Notes: generated by a model from the letters alone, not told the origin. DNA of 52,311 nt from Lysobacteraceae bacterium PS02065 (GCA_029959555.1 JASCPI010000035.1:1-52311); one strand, 5' to 3'. Positions 1-10,314 are shown, counted from the first letter of the stretch. Numbers and translations are program-made.

Positions 1-82
<82 letters not shown>

Positions 83-1417
83 TCACACGGCGTCCGACAG
101 CGAGGTGAACGTGAAGTCGCGCAGCTTCATCGGCGGGATCATCATGACGAACGGGGACTCGTCGTCGCCGACGCGCACCGGCTTGCCGATCTCCTCGATG
201 TTGTTGAGCATGATCACGGGCGACTCGTTGAAGCGGAAGTTCTTGATCGGGTACTTGATCTCGCCGTTCTCGACATAGAACGTGCCGTCGCGCGTGAGGC
301 CGGTCAGCAGCACGGTCTGCGGATCGACCATGCGGATGTACCAGGTGCGCGTGACGAGGATGCCCTTCTTGGTCGACTTGACCAGGTCCATCGTCGACTT
401 GTCGCCGCCGACCATGATCAGGTTGCCGGGCTGGCCATCGGCGGCCTTGCCCTTCTCCTTGGCCCAGAAGCGCGAGTAGCGCATGTACTCGACCTTGCCC
501 TTGGTGATGATCGGCGTGCGCTTGCGCGGCAGACCTTCGTTGTCCCAGGGCAGCACGGCGGAGCTCGCGTCGTTCGGGTCGGCATAGATCGTCACGCGCG
601 GGTCGAACATCTGCTCGCCGACCTTGTTGCCACCGCCCTTCTTGGACAGGAAGCTGCGGCCTTCGTCGGCCTGGCGCGCGTCGAAGCCGAACATCATGAA
701 CGAGATCAGGCCCGCGGTCGCGGCCGGCTCCATGATGACCGTGTACTTGCCCGGCTCGAGCGCCTTGGCCTCGCGCGACTCGCGCGCCTTCTTCATCGCG
801 ACCTGGATCTCGCTCTTGGCGTCGAACTGCGCGACGTCGGCGACGTTGCGCGCGACCCAGCCGGAGCCGGTCTCGTCATCGGTGCGCACCGTGCACGTGA
901 AGTCGAGGTTGGTGCTCTTCTGGTAGCCGAAGTTGCCGTTGCTGTTGGCGATCGCCGAGTAGCGCGCGCTGTCGGAAAGGAAGCCCGCGGCGACGAGCTT
1001 GTCCTTGCGGCAGGGCTCGATCGAATCGGCAGCGACCTGGGCGCGGTACTCCGGCGTGATCGCCGCGGTCTTGTCGAACCAGGTCTTGGTCGCGGTGTAT
1101 TCCTGCTTGCCGATCGCGGGCAGGAACTCGGGGTTTTCCGGCGCGAGCTTCGCGAGCTCCTCGGCGCGGCGCACGACCTTCTCGAGCGAGGCGTCGTCGA
1201 ACTCGTTGATCGTCGCCGTGCCGACGCGCTTGCCGAACGCGACCTGCACGCCGAGTTCGGCGTTGCTGACGATGCCGCTGGTCGACACCGCGTTGCGCGC
1301 ATAGCGGATGTTGCCCGCCACCGAGCCGCTCAGCGTGGCCGTGCACTCGTCGGCCTTCGACAGCTTGATGACCTTGTCCAGGATCGCCTTGGCTTCCTGT
1401 TCGGTATGGATGCTCAT
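83..1417 (-). CDS. pmbA: TldE/PmbA-like metalloprotease partner subunit
   Basis: This 444-residue protein starts MSIHTEQEAKAIL and resembles the TldE/PmbA family, the partner that forms a proteolytic heterodimer with TldD. It lacks the HExxxH zinc motif, as expected for TldE. It has no signal peptide or Tat motif, although both TldD-like neighbours do. The start at 1417 is chosen because GGGAG and AAGG lie just upstream; the frame remains open to 1759 but that part overlaps the upstream gene. It is separated from the tldD-like stop by 16 bases, so the two are probably co-transcribed. The family is known from microcin B17 maturation and CcdA degradation in E. coli; the substrate here is unknown. 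Confidence 0.85.
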   Translation of the reverse strand: MSIHTEQEAKAILDKVIKLSKADECTATLSGSVAGNIRYARNAVSTSGIVSNAELGVQVAFGKRVGTATINEFDDASLEKVVRRAEELAKLAPENPEFLPAIGKQEYTATKTWFDKTAAITPEYRAQVAADSIEPCRKDKLVAAGFLSDSARYSAIANSNGNFGYQKSTNLDFTCTVRTDDETGSGWVARNVADVAQFDAKSEIQVAMKKARESREAKALEPGKYTVIMEPAATAGLISFMMFGFDARQADEGRSFLSKKGGGNKVGEQMFDPRVTIYADPNDASSAVLPWDNEGLPRKRTPIITKGKVEYMRYSRFWAKEKGKAADGQPGNLIMVGGDKSTMDLVKSTKKGILVTRTWYIRMVDPQTVLLTGLTRDGTFYVENGEIKYPIKNFRFNESPVIMLNNIEEIGKPVRVGDDESPFVMMIPPMKLRDFTFTSLSDAV

Positions 1418-1433
1418 GACCTTGCTCCCGTGA

Positions 1434-3068
1434 TCAGCCGAGGCTGCGTGCCGTATTGATGACGTTGATGCCGTTGAAGCGCGCCGTGCTCGAGCCGTGC
1501 GAGACCGCCGAGACCTGGCTCGGCTGGCCCTTGCCGTCGAAGAACGAGCCGCCCATGCGGTAGTCGCGCTCGTCGCAGATCGCCGAGCACGCGTTCCAGA
1601 ACTCCGGCGTGCGGATCTGGTAGGCGACGTCCTCGAGCATCTGCGTGACCTTGCCGTCCTTGATCTCGAAGAACAGCTGGCCGCCGAACTGCGCGTTGTA
1701 GCGCTGCTGGTCGATCGAGAACGAACCGTTGCCGATGATGTAGATGCCGTTCTCGACATCCTTGACGAGCTCGGCCGGCGTCAGCTTCGCCTTGCCCGGC
1801 GCGAGCGACACGTTGGCCATGCGCTGGAACTGCACGCTGTCCCACGAATCGGCGTAGCAGCAGCCCTGCGATTCGGTCTCGCCGATGATGTGGGCCTGGT
1901 CGCGGATCGCCTGGTAGTTGACGAGGATGCCGTCCTTGACCAGATCCCAGCGCTTGGTCTTGATGCCTTCGTCGTCGTAACCGACCGCACCGAGCGAACC
2001 CTTCTGGGTCTTGTCGGCGAACAGGGTGACCTTGTCGCTGCCGTACTTGAAGTTCTTCGACTTCCACTTGTCGAGCGTCGCGAAGCTCGTGCCGGCGTAG
2101 TTGGCCTCGTAGCCGAGCACGCGATCGAGCTCGAGCGGATGGCCGACCGACTCGTGGATGGTCAGCCACAGGTGGACCGGATCGAGCACGAGGTCGTACT
2201 TGCCCGGCTTCACGCCCGGCGCCTTGAGCTTCTCCTGCGCGTGGCGCGCGGCGATCGCGGCGTCCTCGACGAGGTCGTACGAATCGGTGTAACCGATCGT
2301 GCCGCCGATCATCTCGATCTTGTGTTCCTTCTTGCCGTCCAGGTACTCGTAACCCATTCCGACCGGCGAGGACAGGCCCGAGCGGCTGCGGAACTTGCCG
2401 GAGGCCTTGTCGATCGCGGTGACGTTGAGCGGCACCCACAGGCGGTGCACGTCCTGGTCGATGTAGGAGCCGTCGGACGAGGCGAAGTACTTCTGCTCGT
2501 TGACCTGGAACATCGTCGAGTTGACGAAGCTCGCGCCGGCCTTGATCGCCGCCGCGTTGGCGGTCAGCAGCAGCTCGACCTTGTCCTTGACCGGGACTTC
2601 CATCGCGTTGCGCACGATCGGCGTGGCCCACGACACCTCGCCCACACCCTTGGCCGGCGCGAGGCGCACGGGTTCGACGGTCAGGCGTGCGTTCGCCTTG
2701 GCGATCGCCGCGGCCTGGCGCGCGGCCTTGGCGACCGCGTCGTCGGAAAGGTCATTGGTCGCCGCGAAGCCCCAGGTGCCGTCGACGATGACGCGCACGC
2801 CGATGCCGGTCGACTCGGTGTTGACGACGTTCTGGACCTTGTCTTCACGCGTGACGATGAACTGGCGCAGGTAGCGGCCGATGCGCACGTCGCAGTAGGT
2901 CGCGCCGAGGTCCTTGGCCGCGGCGAGCGCGGTGTCGGCGAGGCGCTTCTTGAGGGCGACCTCGAGCTTGGTCGTGAGCACCTCGGCGGCGACGACACGG
3001 CCGTAGGCGGGCAGCAGCAGTGCTCCCATGCCGACGCCGGTCATCTTCAGAAAATCACGTCTTTCCAT
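1434..3068 (-). CDS. tldD: TldD-like zinc metalloprotease, Tat-exported, copy 1
   Basis: This 544-residue protein has the TldD zinc motif HESVGH at residues 305-310 (HExxxH). Its N-terminus, MERRDFLKMTGVGMGALLLP, has twin arginines, a hydrophobic stretch and a following AxA, a Tat export signal. ATG at 3068 is preferred over an in-frame GTG at 3080 because GGAG of the GTG region serves as its ribosome binding site. It is the same length as the gene at 3224-4858, with the zinc motif at the same residue and long stretches of near-identical protein and DNA, so the pair is a tandem duplication. It is followed after 16 bases by the TldE-like gene. TldD proteases normally need TldE to work. Confidence 0.9.
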   Translation of the reverse strand: MERRDFLKMTGVGMGALLLPAYGRVVAAEVLTTKLEVALKKRLADTALAAAKDLGATYCDVRIGRYLRQFIVTREDKVQNVVNTESTGIGVRVIVDGTWGFAATNDLSDDAVAKAARQAAAIAKANARLTVEPVRLAPAKGVGEVSWATPIVRNAMEVPVKDKVELLLTANAAAIKAGASFVNSTMFQVNEQKYFASSDGSYIDQDVHRLWVPLNVTAIDKASGKFRSRSGLSSPVGMGYEYLDGKKEHKIEMIGGTIGYTDSYDLVEDAAIAARHAQEKLKAPGVKPGKYDLVLDPVHLWLTIHESVGHPLELDRVLGYEANYAGTSFATLDKWKSKNFKYGSDKVTLFADKTQKGSLGAVGYDDEGIKTKRWDLVKDGILVNYQAIRDQAHIIGETESQGCCYADSWDSVQFQRMANVSLAPGKAKLTPAELVKDVENGIYIIGNGSFSIDQQRYNAQFGGQLFFEIKDGKVTQMLEDVAYQIRTPEFWNACSAICDERDYRMGGSFFDGKGQPSQVSAVSHGSSTARFNGINVINTARSLG

Positions 3069-3223
3069 CTCGGACTCCACTCGGCAAGGGAACGCGACCC
3101 CACGTGGCCGCCCGCATCAGATGCGCGACGGGCCGCGAAGGTTGCTCGCAACACGGATCGTGAACGCATCGTGAGGCAGCGCGACCGGGCCGTCCATGTG
3201 ACGGACGGCATGGTCGCGCACGC

Positions 3224-4858
3224 TCAACCGAGGCTGCGCGCGGTGTTGATCACGTTGATGCCGTCGAAACGCGCCGTGCTCGAGCCGTGCGAGACCGCCG
3301 AGGACTGCGGCGGCTGGCCCTTGCCGTCGAAGAACGAGCCACCGAAGCGGTAGTCGCGCTCGCCGCAGATCGCCGAGCACGCGTTCCAGAACTCCGGCGT
3401 GCGGATCTGGTAGGCCACGTCCTCGATCATGTGCGTGATCTTGCCGTCCTTGATCTCGTAGAACAGCTGGCCGCCGAACTGCGCGTTGTAGCGCTGCTGG
3501 TCGATCGAGAACGAGCCGTCGCCGATGATGTAGATGCCGTTCTCGACGTCCTTGACCATGTCGGCCGGCGTGAGGTCGCCCTTGCCGGCCGCGAGGGACA
3601 CGTTGGCCATGCGCTGGAACTGCACGTTCGACCACGAATCGGCGTAGCAGCAGCCCTGCGATTCGGTCTCGCCGATGATGTGGGCCTGGTCGCGGATCGC
3701 CTGGTAATTGACGAGGATGCCGTCCTTGACGAGGTCCCAGCGCTTGGTGCGCACGCCTTCGTCGTCGTAACCGACCGCACCGAGCGAGCCCTTCTGGGTC
3801 TTGTCGGCGAACAGCGTGACCTTGTCGCTGCCGTACCTGAAAGTCTTCGATTTCCACTTGTCGAGGGTGGCGAAGCTGGTGCCGGCGAAGTTGGCCTCGT
3901 AACCGAGCACGCGGTCGAGCTCGAGCGGGTGGCCGACCGATTCGTGGATCGTCAGCCAGAGGTGGCTCGGGTCGAGCACGAGGTCGAACTTGCCCGGCTT
4001 CACGCCCGGCGCCTTGAGCTTCTCGCGCGCCTGCTTCGCCGCGGCGATCGCGTCGGCGGCCATGTCGTAGGAATCGGTGTAGGCGACCGCGCCGCCCGGC
4101 AGCTCGAGGCGGTGCTCCTTCTTCGCGTCGAAGTATTCGTAGCCCATGCCCAGCGGCGCCGACAGGCCGTCGCGCGTGCGGAACTTGCCGGTCGTCTTGT
4201 CGACCGCGGTCACGCTCATCGGCGCCCACACGCGGTGCACGTCCTGGTCGATGTAGGAACCGTCCGAGGAGGCGAAGTACTTCTGCTCGTTGACGAGGAA
4301 CAGCATCGAGTTGATGAAGTCGGCGCCCGCGTTGACCGCGCCGGCGTTGACGCCGAGCAGCAGCTCGACCTTCTCCTTGACCGGTACCTCCATCGCGTTG
4401 CGCGTGATCGGCGTCGACCACGTCACCTCGCCGACGCCCTTGACCGGCGCGAGGCGTACGGGCTCGACGGTCAGGCGCGCATTCGCCTTGGCGATCGCGA
4501 GCGCCTGGCGTGCGGCCTTGGCGACCGCGTCGGCCGAAAGATCGTTCGTCGCCGCGAAGCCCCAGGTACCGCCCGCGATGACGCGGATGCCGACGCCGGT
4601 CGATTCGGTGTTGACGACGTTCTCGACCTTGTCCTCGCGCGTGACGACGTACTGGTTGAGGTAGCGGCCGATGCGCACGTCGCAGTACGTGGCTCCGCCC
4701 TCTTTCGCTGCGGCCAGCGCGGTGTCGGCGAGACGCTTCTTGAGCGCGACGTCGAGCTTCGCGACGAGCTCCTCGGCATGGATCGGCCGCGACCAGGCCG
4801 GCAGCAGCAGCGCGCCGGCCCCGAGGCCGGCCATCTTGAGCAGGGTACGACGGTCCAT
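3224..4858 (-). CDS. tldD: TldD-like zinc metalloprotease, Tat-exported, copy 2
   Basis: This second TldD paralogue is also 544 residues, with HESVGH at residues 305-310. The N-terminus MDRRTLLKMAGLGAGALLLP is a Tat-type signal. The start at 4858 aligns exactly with copy 1; the frame continues open upstream but that sequence is not family-like. The C-terminus INVINTARSLG is identical to copy 1. The 155 bases between the two copies contain no gene. The strongest divergence is in the signal peptide and around residues 240-270, while the catalytic half is almost unchanged, compatible with recent duplication or gene conversion. It lies downstream of a small exported protein gene (4939-5517) on the same strand. 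Confidence 0.9.
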   Translation of the reverse strand: MDRRTLLKMAGLGAGALLLPAWSRPIHAEELVAKLDVALKKRLADTALAAAKEGGATYCDVRIGRYLNQYVVTREDKVENVVNTESTGVGIRVIAGGTWGFAATNDLSADAVAKAARQALAIAKANARLTVEPVRLAPVKGVGEVTWSTPITRNAMEVPVKEKVELLLGVNAGAVNAGADFINSMLFLVNEQKYFASSDGSYIDQDVHRVWAPMSVTAVDKTTGKFRTRDGLSAPLGMGYEYFDAKKEHRLELPGGAVAYTDSYDMAADAIAAAKQAREKLKAPGVKPGKFDLVLDPSHLWLTIHESVGHPLELDRVLGYEANFAGTSFATLDKWKSKTFRYGSDKVTLFADKTQKGSLGAVGYDDEGVRTKRWDLVKDGILVNYQAIRDQAHIIGETESQGCCYADSWSNVQFQRMANVSLAAGKGDLTPADMVKDVENGIYIIGDGSFSIDQQRYNAQFGGQLFYEIKDGKITHMIEDVAYQIRTPEFWNACSAICGERDYRFGGSFFDGKGQPPQSSAVSHGSSTARFDGINVINTARSLG

Positions 4859-4938
4859 GGCGCGCTCGCGTATCGGGACGGGAGCGCCGATGCTGGGGCA
4901 GCCGTTGCCGCCCGGCATGTGCAGGACGGCAGGGGGCG

Positions 4939-5517
4939 TCAGGGCTCCTCGACCACCGGTCGGCGCGACCAGTCGAACTCGACCTCGACCTGCCCGCCCG
5001 AGGTGTCCTTCGCGCGCAGCCGCGCGGGGCGACCGTGACCTTCGCAGACCCACAGGCGCACGTCGCCGTCGGCCTCGGCGCCGGGCAGCTGGCCGCTCGC
5101 GCGGAACGCGTAGACACGCGCCTCGCATTGCGCGGTCGGTGACGGACCTTCCTCGCGCACGTCGCGGATACCCGCGATCGCGCGGCGCATCGCGGGCGGA
5201 TCGAAATCGCTGACCGGCAGCAGGGAACGATCGGTCGGCGTCCAGTACCCGAGCGCCGCGATCCAGGCCCCGCCCGGCGTGACGATGAACTCGAGCCCGT
5301 CGCTGCGCACGTGCGCGCGGTCCGGATACAGCACATCGACCGTCCCTGACACGGGCGGCACGTCGGGCCCGAACAGATGCCCCGACACCTTCGCGCGGAA
5401 CCCGCCCGCGTCGAGCACCTTGCCGAGCGCGGCCCGCACGTCGGCGGCCGGATCGGCGTGCGCGAGCGTCGGCAGGGTCGCGGTCGCGAGAAGGGCGAGC
5501 AGGAGCGGTGTCTTCAT
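4939..5517 (-). CDS. exported protein of unknown function, LolA-like flavour
   Basis: This 192-residue protein starts MKTPLLLALLATATLPTLAHA, a clear Sec signal peptide with an AHA cleavage site. The mature part has a beta-strand-rich pattern (VSGTVDVLYPDRAHVRSDG, then a short aromatic stretch) that recalls periplasmic LolA/outer-membrane lipoprotein-sorting folds, but I cannot assign a family firmly. Two cysteines (in AQCEARVY and LWVCEGHG) could form a disulfide. It is the first gene of the minus-strand run leading into the two TldD copies, so it may be co-transcribed with them. Function unknown. Confidence 0.7.
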   Translation of the reverse strand: MKTPLLLALLATATLPTLAHADPAADVRAALGKVLDAGGFRAKVSGHLFGPDVPPVSGTVDVLYPDRAHVRSDGLEFIVTPGGAWIAALGYWTPTDRSLLPVSDFDPPAMRRAIAGIRDVREEGPSPTAQCEARVYAFRASGQLPGAEADGDVRLWVCEGHGRPARLRAKDTSGGQVEVEFDWSRRPVVEEP

Positions 5518-5582
5518 GACGGATCCGTCAGCAATGCGGGACGGCTGCGAGTCTGCCGCAGGGCGCGTGAACGGGATGTTCG

Positions 5583-5950
5583 GTGGAGTGGAGCGGAAAG
5601 ACTCCCACCACCGTCATTCCGGCGGCTTTCAACAGCCGAGTGGCTGGTCAAGCCGGAATCCAGTCAAGCGCGACAGAAGAAGAGCGGAAATCGTGCTCTT
5701 TCGTGAGGTTGATCTTTCGGACGAAGCACGCCTCCTGTTGCAACGCTCAAGGGGATCCCGGCTTTCGCCGGGATGACGAAAACTCGAGGACGTTGCGTCG
5801 CGAATGGACTGCGGCGAACAGCCCCTCGCCGCCACGCCATTACCGCCGCCATTCCGGCTAGAGCCCGAGACACCCCACCACCGTCATTCCGGCAGCCGCC
5901 GACAGTCGAATGACGGGGCACGCGGGGATGACACACCGAACAGGAATCCC
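5583..5950. repeat. intergenic CATTCCGGC-type palindromic repeats
   Basis: The 446-base gap between the gene starting at 5517 and the selO stop holds no convincing gene. It carries several repeat units: CATTCCGGCGGCTTTCAACA near 5613, closing with GCCGGAATCC near 5655; a hairpin GGATCCCGGCTTTCGCCGGG followed by ATGACG near 5753; and another CATTCCGGC unit near 5886. The 5750-5830 portion matches, in inverted orientation, the region 38150-38220, sharing the hairpin, AAACTCGAG and GCGGCGAACAGCCC. The 5613 unit also has an inverted counterpart near 38380-38410. Confidence 0.8.
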
Positions 5951-5963
5951 GACAGCGGCGCCC

Positions 5964-7532
<1,569 letters not shown>

Positions 7533-7636
7533 GGCACACTCGCGGTCCGCAGCGGGGATCGGGACAAGATCGGGGCCCCGCCACGCCGACGCAAGCCGGC
7601 CGGACCGCGCCCGGCGGGGCCTCCAGGACCGGGGAG

Positions 7637-7665
7637 TTCCCAAAACCCGATGGGCCGGATATACT
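7637..7665 (+). promoter_or_regulatory. sigma-70-type promoter of rpmJ
   Basis: A -35 box TTCCCA (7637-7642) and a -10 box TATACT (7660-7665) are separated by 17 bases, placing transcription start about 35 bases before the rpmJ ATG. It is one of the few AT-containing patches here. No transcription data are available; this is pattern recognition. Confidence 0.6.
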
Positions 7666-7707
7666 CGCGGGCTCCGTGCAGCCCCGATACGCCCCGAGGT
7701 CATTCCC

Positions 7708-7833
7708 ATGAAAGTGCTTTCTTCGCTCAAGTCCGCCAAGAGCCGTCATCGCGACTGCAAGATCGTCCGCCGCCGCGGCAAGGTCTTCGTGATCTGCAAG
7801 AGCAACCCGCGTTTCAAGGCCCGCCAGCGCTGA
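7708..7833 (+). CDS. rpmJ: 50S ribosomal protein bL36, cysteine-poor (YkgO-type)
   Basis: This 41-residue protein, MKVLSSLKSAKSRHRDCKIV onward, is bL36. The form with a zinc ribbon has four ligands (Cys, Cys, Cys, His); here only two cysteines remain (in RDCKIV and VICKSN), so this is the zinc-independent C-minus type like E. coli YkgO. In E. coli that type replaces the zinc form under zinc limitation. Here it is a lone gene with GAGGT upstream, its own promoter and an immediate terminator. Whether a zinc-type paralogue exists elsewhere cannot be seen. Confidence 0.95.
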   Translation: MKVLSSLKSAKSRHRDCKIVRRRGKVFVICKSNPRFKARQR

Positions 7834-7857
7834 GCTGAGCCGCCCGGGTTGCACGTC

Positions 7858-7883
7858 GGAAAGGCCGCGCAAGCGGCCTTTCC
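7858..7883 (+). terminator. terminator hairpin after rpmJ
   Basis: A perfect 11-bp stem (7858-7868 with 7873-7883) closes a GCAA loop, 24 bases after the rpmJ stop. The 3' arm ends in TTTCC rather than a long T tract, so termination efficiency is uncertain. Confidence 0.7.
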
Positions 7884-7992
7884 TGCGTCAGGGCCCCGGT
7901 GCGCGCCTGCGACGGCCGACATGGAACTCGTCACGGGCTTCTGATACAACGGCGGTCCTGCGACATCCCCATGTGAATCAGGAGGTTCGGCG

Positions 7993-8289
7993 ATGAACGT
8001 CAAGTCGGTTCTCGGTACCGCCGCCATCGCGGCCATCCTCGGTGTCGCCCCGGCCGCCCAGGCCGACACGCTCACGCTCGAGAAGACCGTCGTGCGCTCG
8101 ATCGACGTGCCGCAGCGCGGCCTCGACATGAGCCAGGTCGAGCGCCGCTTCGGCGCGCCGATCGAGAAGCTCGCGCCGGTCGCCGGCAACAAGCCGCGCC
8201 ATCCGCAGATCAACCGCTGGCGTTACGCCGGCTACACCGTCTATTTCGAGCGCAACCGCGTGATCCACAGCGTGCGCGACGGCGCCTGA
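7993..8289 (+). CDS. small exported protein of unknown function
   Basis: This 98-residue protein has a Sec signal peptide (MNVKSVLGTAAIAAILGVAP, cleavage after AQA) and a strong AGGAGG ribosome binding site 8 bases before ATG. The mature part contains DMSQVERRFGAP, PRHPQINRWRY and YTVYFERNRVIHSV. The MSQVERRFGAP/RWRYxxYTVYFE pattern looks like the small SmpA/BamE or lipoprotein fold in which a short helix precedes a beta hairpin, but it has no lipobox. It ends 20 bases before aguA and may share its transcript. Function not known. Confidence 0.8.
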   Translation: MNVKSVLGTAAIAAILGVAPAAQADTLTLEKTVVRSIDVPQRGLDMSQVERRFGAPIEKLAPVAGNKPRHPQINRWRYAGYTVYFERNRVIHSVRDGA

Positions 8290-8309
8290 TCGATCCACTC
8301 CGGAATCCG

Positions 8310-9347
8310 ATGACCGACACCACGCTCCGCCTGCCCGCGGAATGGGAACCGCAGGCAGCGGTTCTCGTCGCCTGGCCACACGCCGACACCGACTGGGCCG
8401 ACCGCCTCGACGCGGTCGAGACGACCTATGTCGCGCTCGTGACCGCGATCGCGCGCTTCTCGACCGCGATCGTCTGCGTCGCCGACGAGGCCTTGCGCGA
8501 CCGCGCGACGCGCCTGCTCGACGCGAACGGCGCGGACCTCGCCAGGGTGCGCTTCGTCGCGATCGCCTACGACGACACCTGGCTGCGCGACTCGGGTCCG
8601 ATCACGCTGACCGGTGACGGCGCGTTCCGCCTCAACGATTTCCGCTTCACGGGCTGGGGCGGCAAGTTCGAGGCGAGCCGCGACGACGCCATCGTCGAAG
8701 GCCTCGTCGAGCGCGGCCTGTTCGGCGACGCGACGCACCGCGCGATCGACTTCGCACTCGAGGGCGGCGCGATCGAATCCGACGGCCGCGGCACGATCCT
8801 GACCACGTGGCGTTGCCTGCACCTGCGCCACCCCGCGCTGTCGCGCGAGGAAATCACCGCGACGCTGCGCGCGACGCTCGCCGCCGAACGCGTGCTGTGG
8901 CTCGACCACGGCTACCTCGAGGGCGACGACACCGACGCGCACATCGACACGCTCGCGCGCCTCGCGCCGGACGACGCGATCGTCTACCAGGGCTGCGACG
9001 ACCCGACCGATTCGCACCACGCCGAACTCGCCGCGATGGCCGGCGAACTCGCCGCGCTGCGCACGGCCGACGGGCGCCCGTACACGCTGCACGCGCTGCC
9101 GTGGGCCAAGCCCATCCTCGACGACGGCCGCCGCCTCGCCGCGTCGTACGCGAACTACCTGATCGTCGACGGCGCCGTGCTCGTGCCGGCCTACGGCGAT
9201 GCCGTGGACGATGCCGCCGCACGCATCATCGGCCGCGCCCACCCGGGCCGCGAGATCGTGCCGATCCCGTGCCGCCCGCTGATCTGGCAGAACGGCAGCC
9301 TGCACTGCGTGACGATGCAGCTGCCGGCCGGCGTGCTCGCGTCCTGA
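8310..9347 (+). CDS. aguA: agmatine deiminase family protein
   Basis: This 345-residue guanidine-modifying enzyme of the peptidyl-arginine/agmatine deiminase family converts agmatine to N-carbamoylputrescine for putrescine synthesis. Catalytic features are visible: DDTWLRDSGPI with the substrate-binding Asp, EGGAIESDG, DTDAHIDTLARL with the catalytic His, and nucleophile Cys333 in GSLHCVTMQLP. The length is typical. The usual partner, N-carbamoylputrescine amidase, is not in this window. The start at 8310 gives MTDTTLRLPAEWEPQAAVLV, the family's normal opening. Confidence 0.93.
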   Translation: MTDTTLRLPAEWEPQAAVLVAWPHADTDWADRLDAVETTYVALVTAIARFSTAIVCVADEALRDRATRLLDANGADLARVRFVAIAYDDTWLRDSGPITLTGDGAFRLNDFRFTGWGGKFEASRDDAIVEGLVERGLFGDATHRAIDFALEGGAIESDGRGTILTTWRCLHLRHPALSREEITATLRATLAAERVLWLDHGYLEGDDTDAHIDTLARLAPDDAIVYQGCDDPTDSHHAELAAMAGELAALRTADGRPYTLHALPWAKPILDDGRRLAASYANYLIVDGAVLVPAYGDAVDDAAARIIGRAHPGREIVPIPCRPLIWQNGSLHCVTMQLPAGVLAS

Positions 9348-9354
9348 TCCCGCC

Positions 9355-9374
9355 TGCGCGCCGCCCGGCGCGCA
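9355..9374. terminator. hairpin between convergent genes
   Basis: A perfect 8-bp stem TGCGCGCC/GGCGCGCA with loop GCCC lies in the 37-base gap between the convergent aguA and MBL hydrolase genes. There is no T tract; it could act in both directions. Confidence 0.5.
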
Positions 9375-9384
9375 TCCCTCGACA

Positions 9385-10314
9385 TCAGTCCTTGCGGTCG
9401 AGCCAGATCGCGAGGCCTTGCGCATTGAGTTCGATGTCCATCGCGAGCAGCTCGCGCATCGCCTCGCGCGACATCGTGCAGCCGTGTGCCTCGGCGCGAT
9501 CGAGGTAGAGCGCGGCGAGGCCTTCCACGATGCGTGCGTGACGATCGGGTGCCGTCCCCGCGTCGCGCGCGATCGCGACCATCGCATCGATCTGCACGAG
9601 CAGGTCGGCGCCGAGCCGCGCGACGTCGGTGACGCGCCCGTAATGGGTCAGGAACATCGCCGCGGGCGCGAACGCGAGCATGCGCGTGATCGACGCGCGC
9701 AGCTCGTCCGGATCGAACTGCACCGGGCTCGTCGTCGGCAGGATGAACGCGCCGTTCGCGGTATCGAACTCGCGGTACGACAGGCCGAACGTGTCGCCCG
9801 TGAAGAACGAACGGCTGCGCTCGTCCCAGACGCACAGGTGGTGGCGCGCATGGCCCGGCGTGTCGAGGCAGCGCAGCGCGCGCGAACCGACGTGTACGAC
9901 CTGGTCGTCGTGCGCCTCGACGATGCGCTCGACCGGCACCGGCACGATGTCGCCATAGGTCGCTCGCACGACGTCCTCGCCGTAGACCGCCGACGCACCC
10001 GCGACGAGCTTGGCCGGATCGGCCATGTGGCGTGCGCCGCGCGGGTGGATCAGCATCATCGCGTTCGGCAGCCGGCGCATGAGCTCACCGGCGCCACCGG
10101 CATGGTCGAGGTGCACGTGGGTCGGGATCACCCAGTCGACCGCGTCGACGCCGAGGCCCTTGCGCGAAAGCGCGTCGAGCAGCGCAGGCACCGAGAAGTT
10201 CGTGCCGACGTCGATGAAGGCCGCACGCCCGTCGCTGACGACGAGGTAGGCCGCGTCGAAGTCGGCGCGGAAGAAATCGGTGTCGATCGCGGTGATGTCG
10301 TGCGCGTAATCCAT
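9385..10314 (-). CDS. MBL-fold metallo-hydrolase
   Basis: This 309-residue protein has the metallo-beta-lactamase metal site HVHLDH at residues 66-71. Further ligands are in GHARHH and FFTGDTFGL, and the last His in MFLTHYGRV. The fold is typical of zinc or iron hydrolases with broad substrates, so I do not assign a specific reaction. It has no signal peptide, so is cytoplasmic. The C-terminal 80 residues are helical and resemble accessory extensions in glyoxalase-II-like proteins. It stands alone: the next minus-strand gene (YcaQ-like) ends 78 bases upstream. Confidence 0.88.
   Translation of the reverse strand: MDYAHDITAIDTDFFRADFDAAYLVVSDGRAAFIDVGTNFSVPALLDALSRKGLGVDAVDWVIPTHVHLDHAGGAGELMRRLPNAMMLIHPRGARHMADPAKLVAGASAVYGEDVVRATYGDIVPVPVERIVEAHDDQVVHVGSRALRCLDTPGHARHHLCVWDERSRSFFTGDTFGLSYREFDTANGAFILPTTSPVQFDPDELRASITRMLAFAPAAMFLTHYGRVTDVARLGADLLVQIDAMVAIARDAGTAPDRHARIVEGLAALYLDRAEAHGCTMSREAMRELLAMDIELNAQGLAIWLDRKD

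Noticed and set aside
5583..5950. CRISPR array from repeated CATTCCGGC units
   Set aside because: Units differ in length and spacing, are palindromic and have no regular spacers or cas genes.
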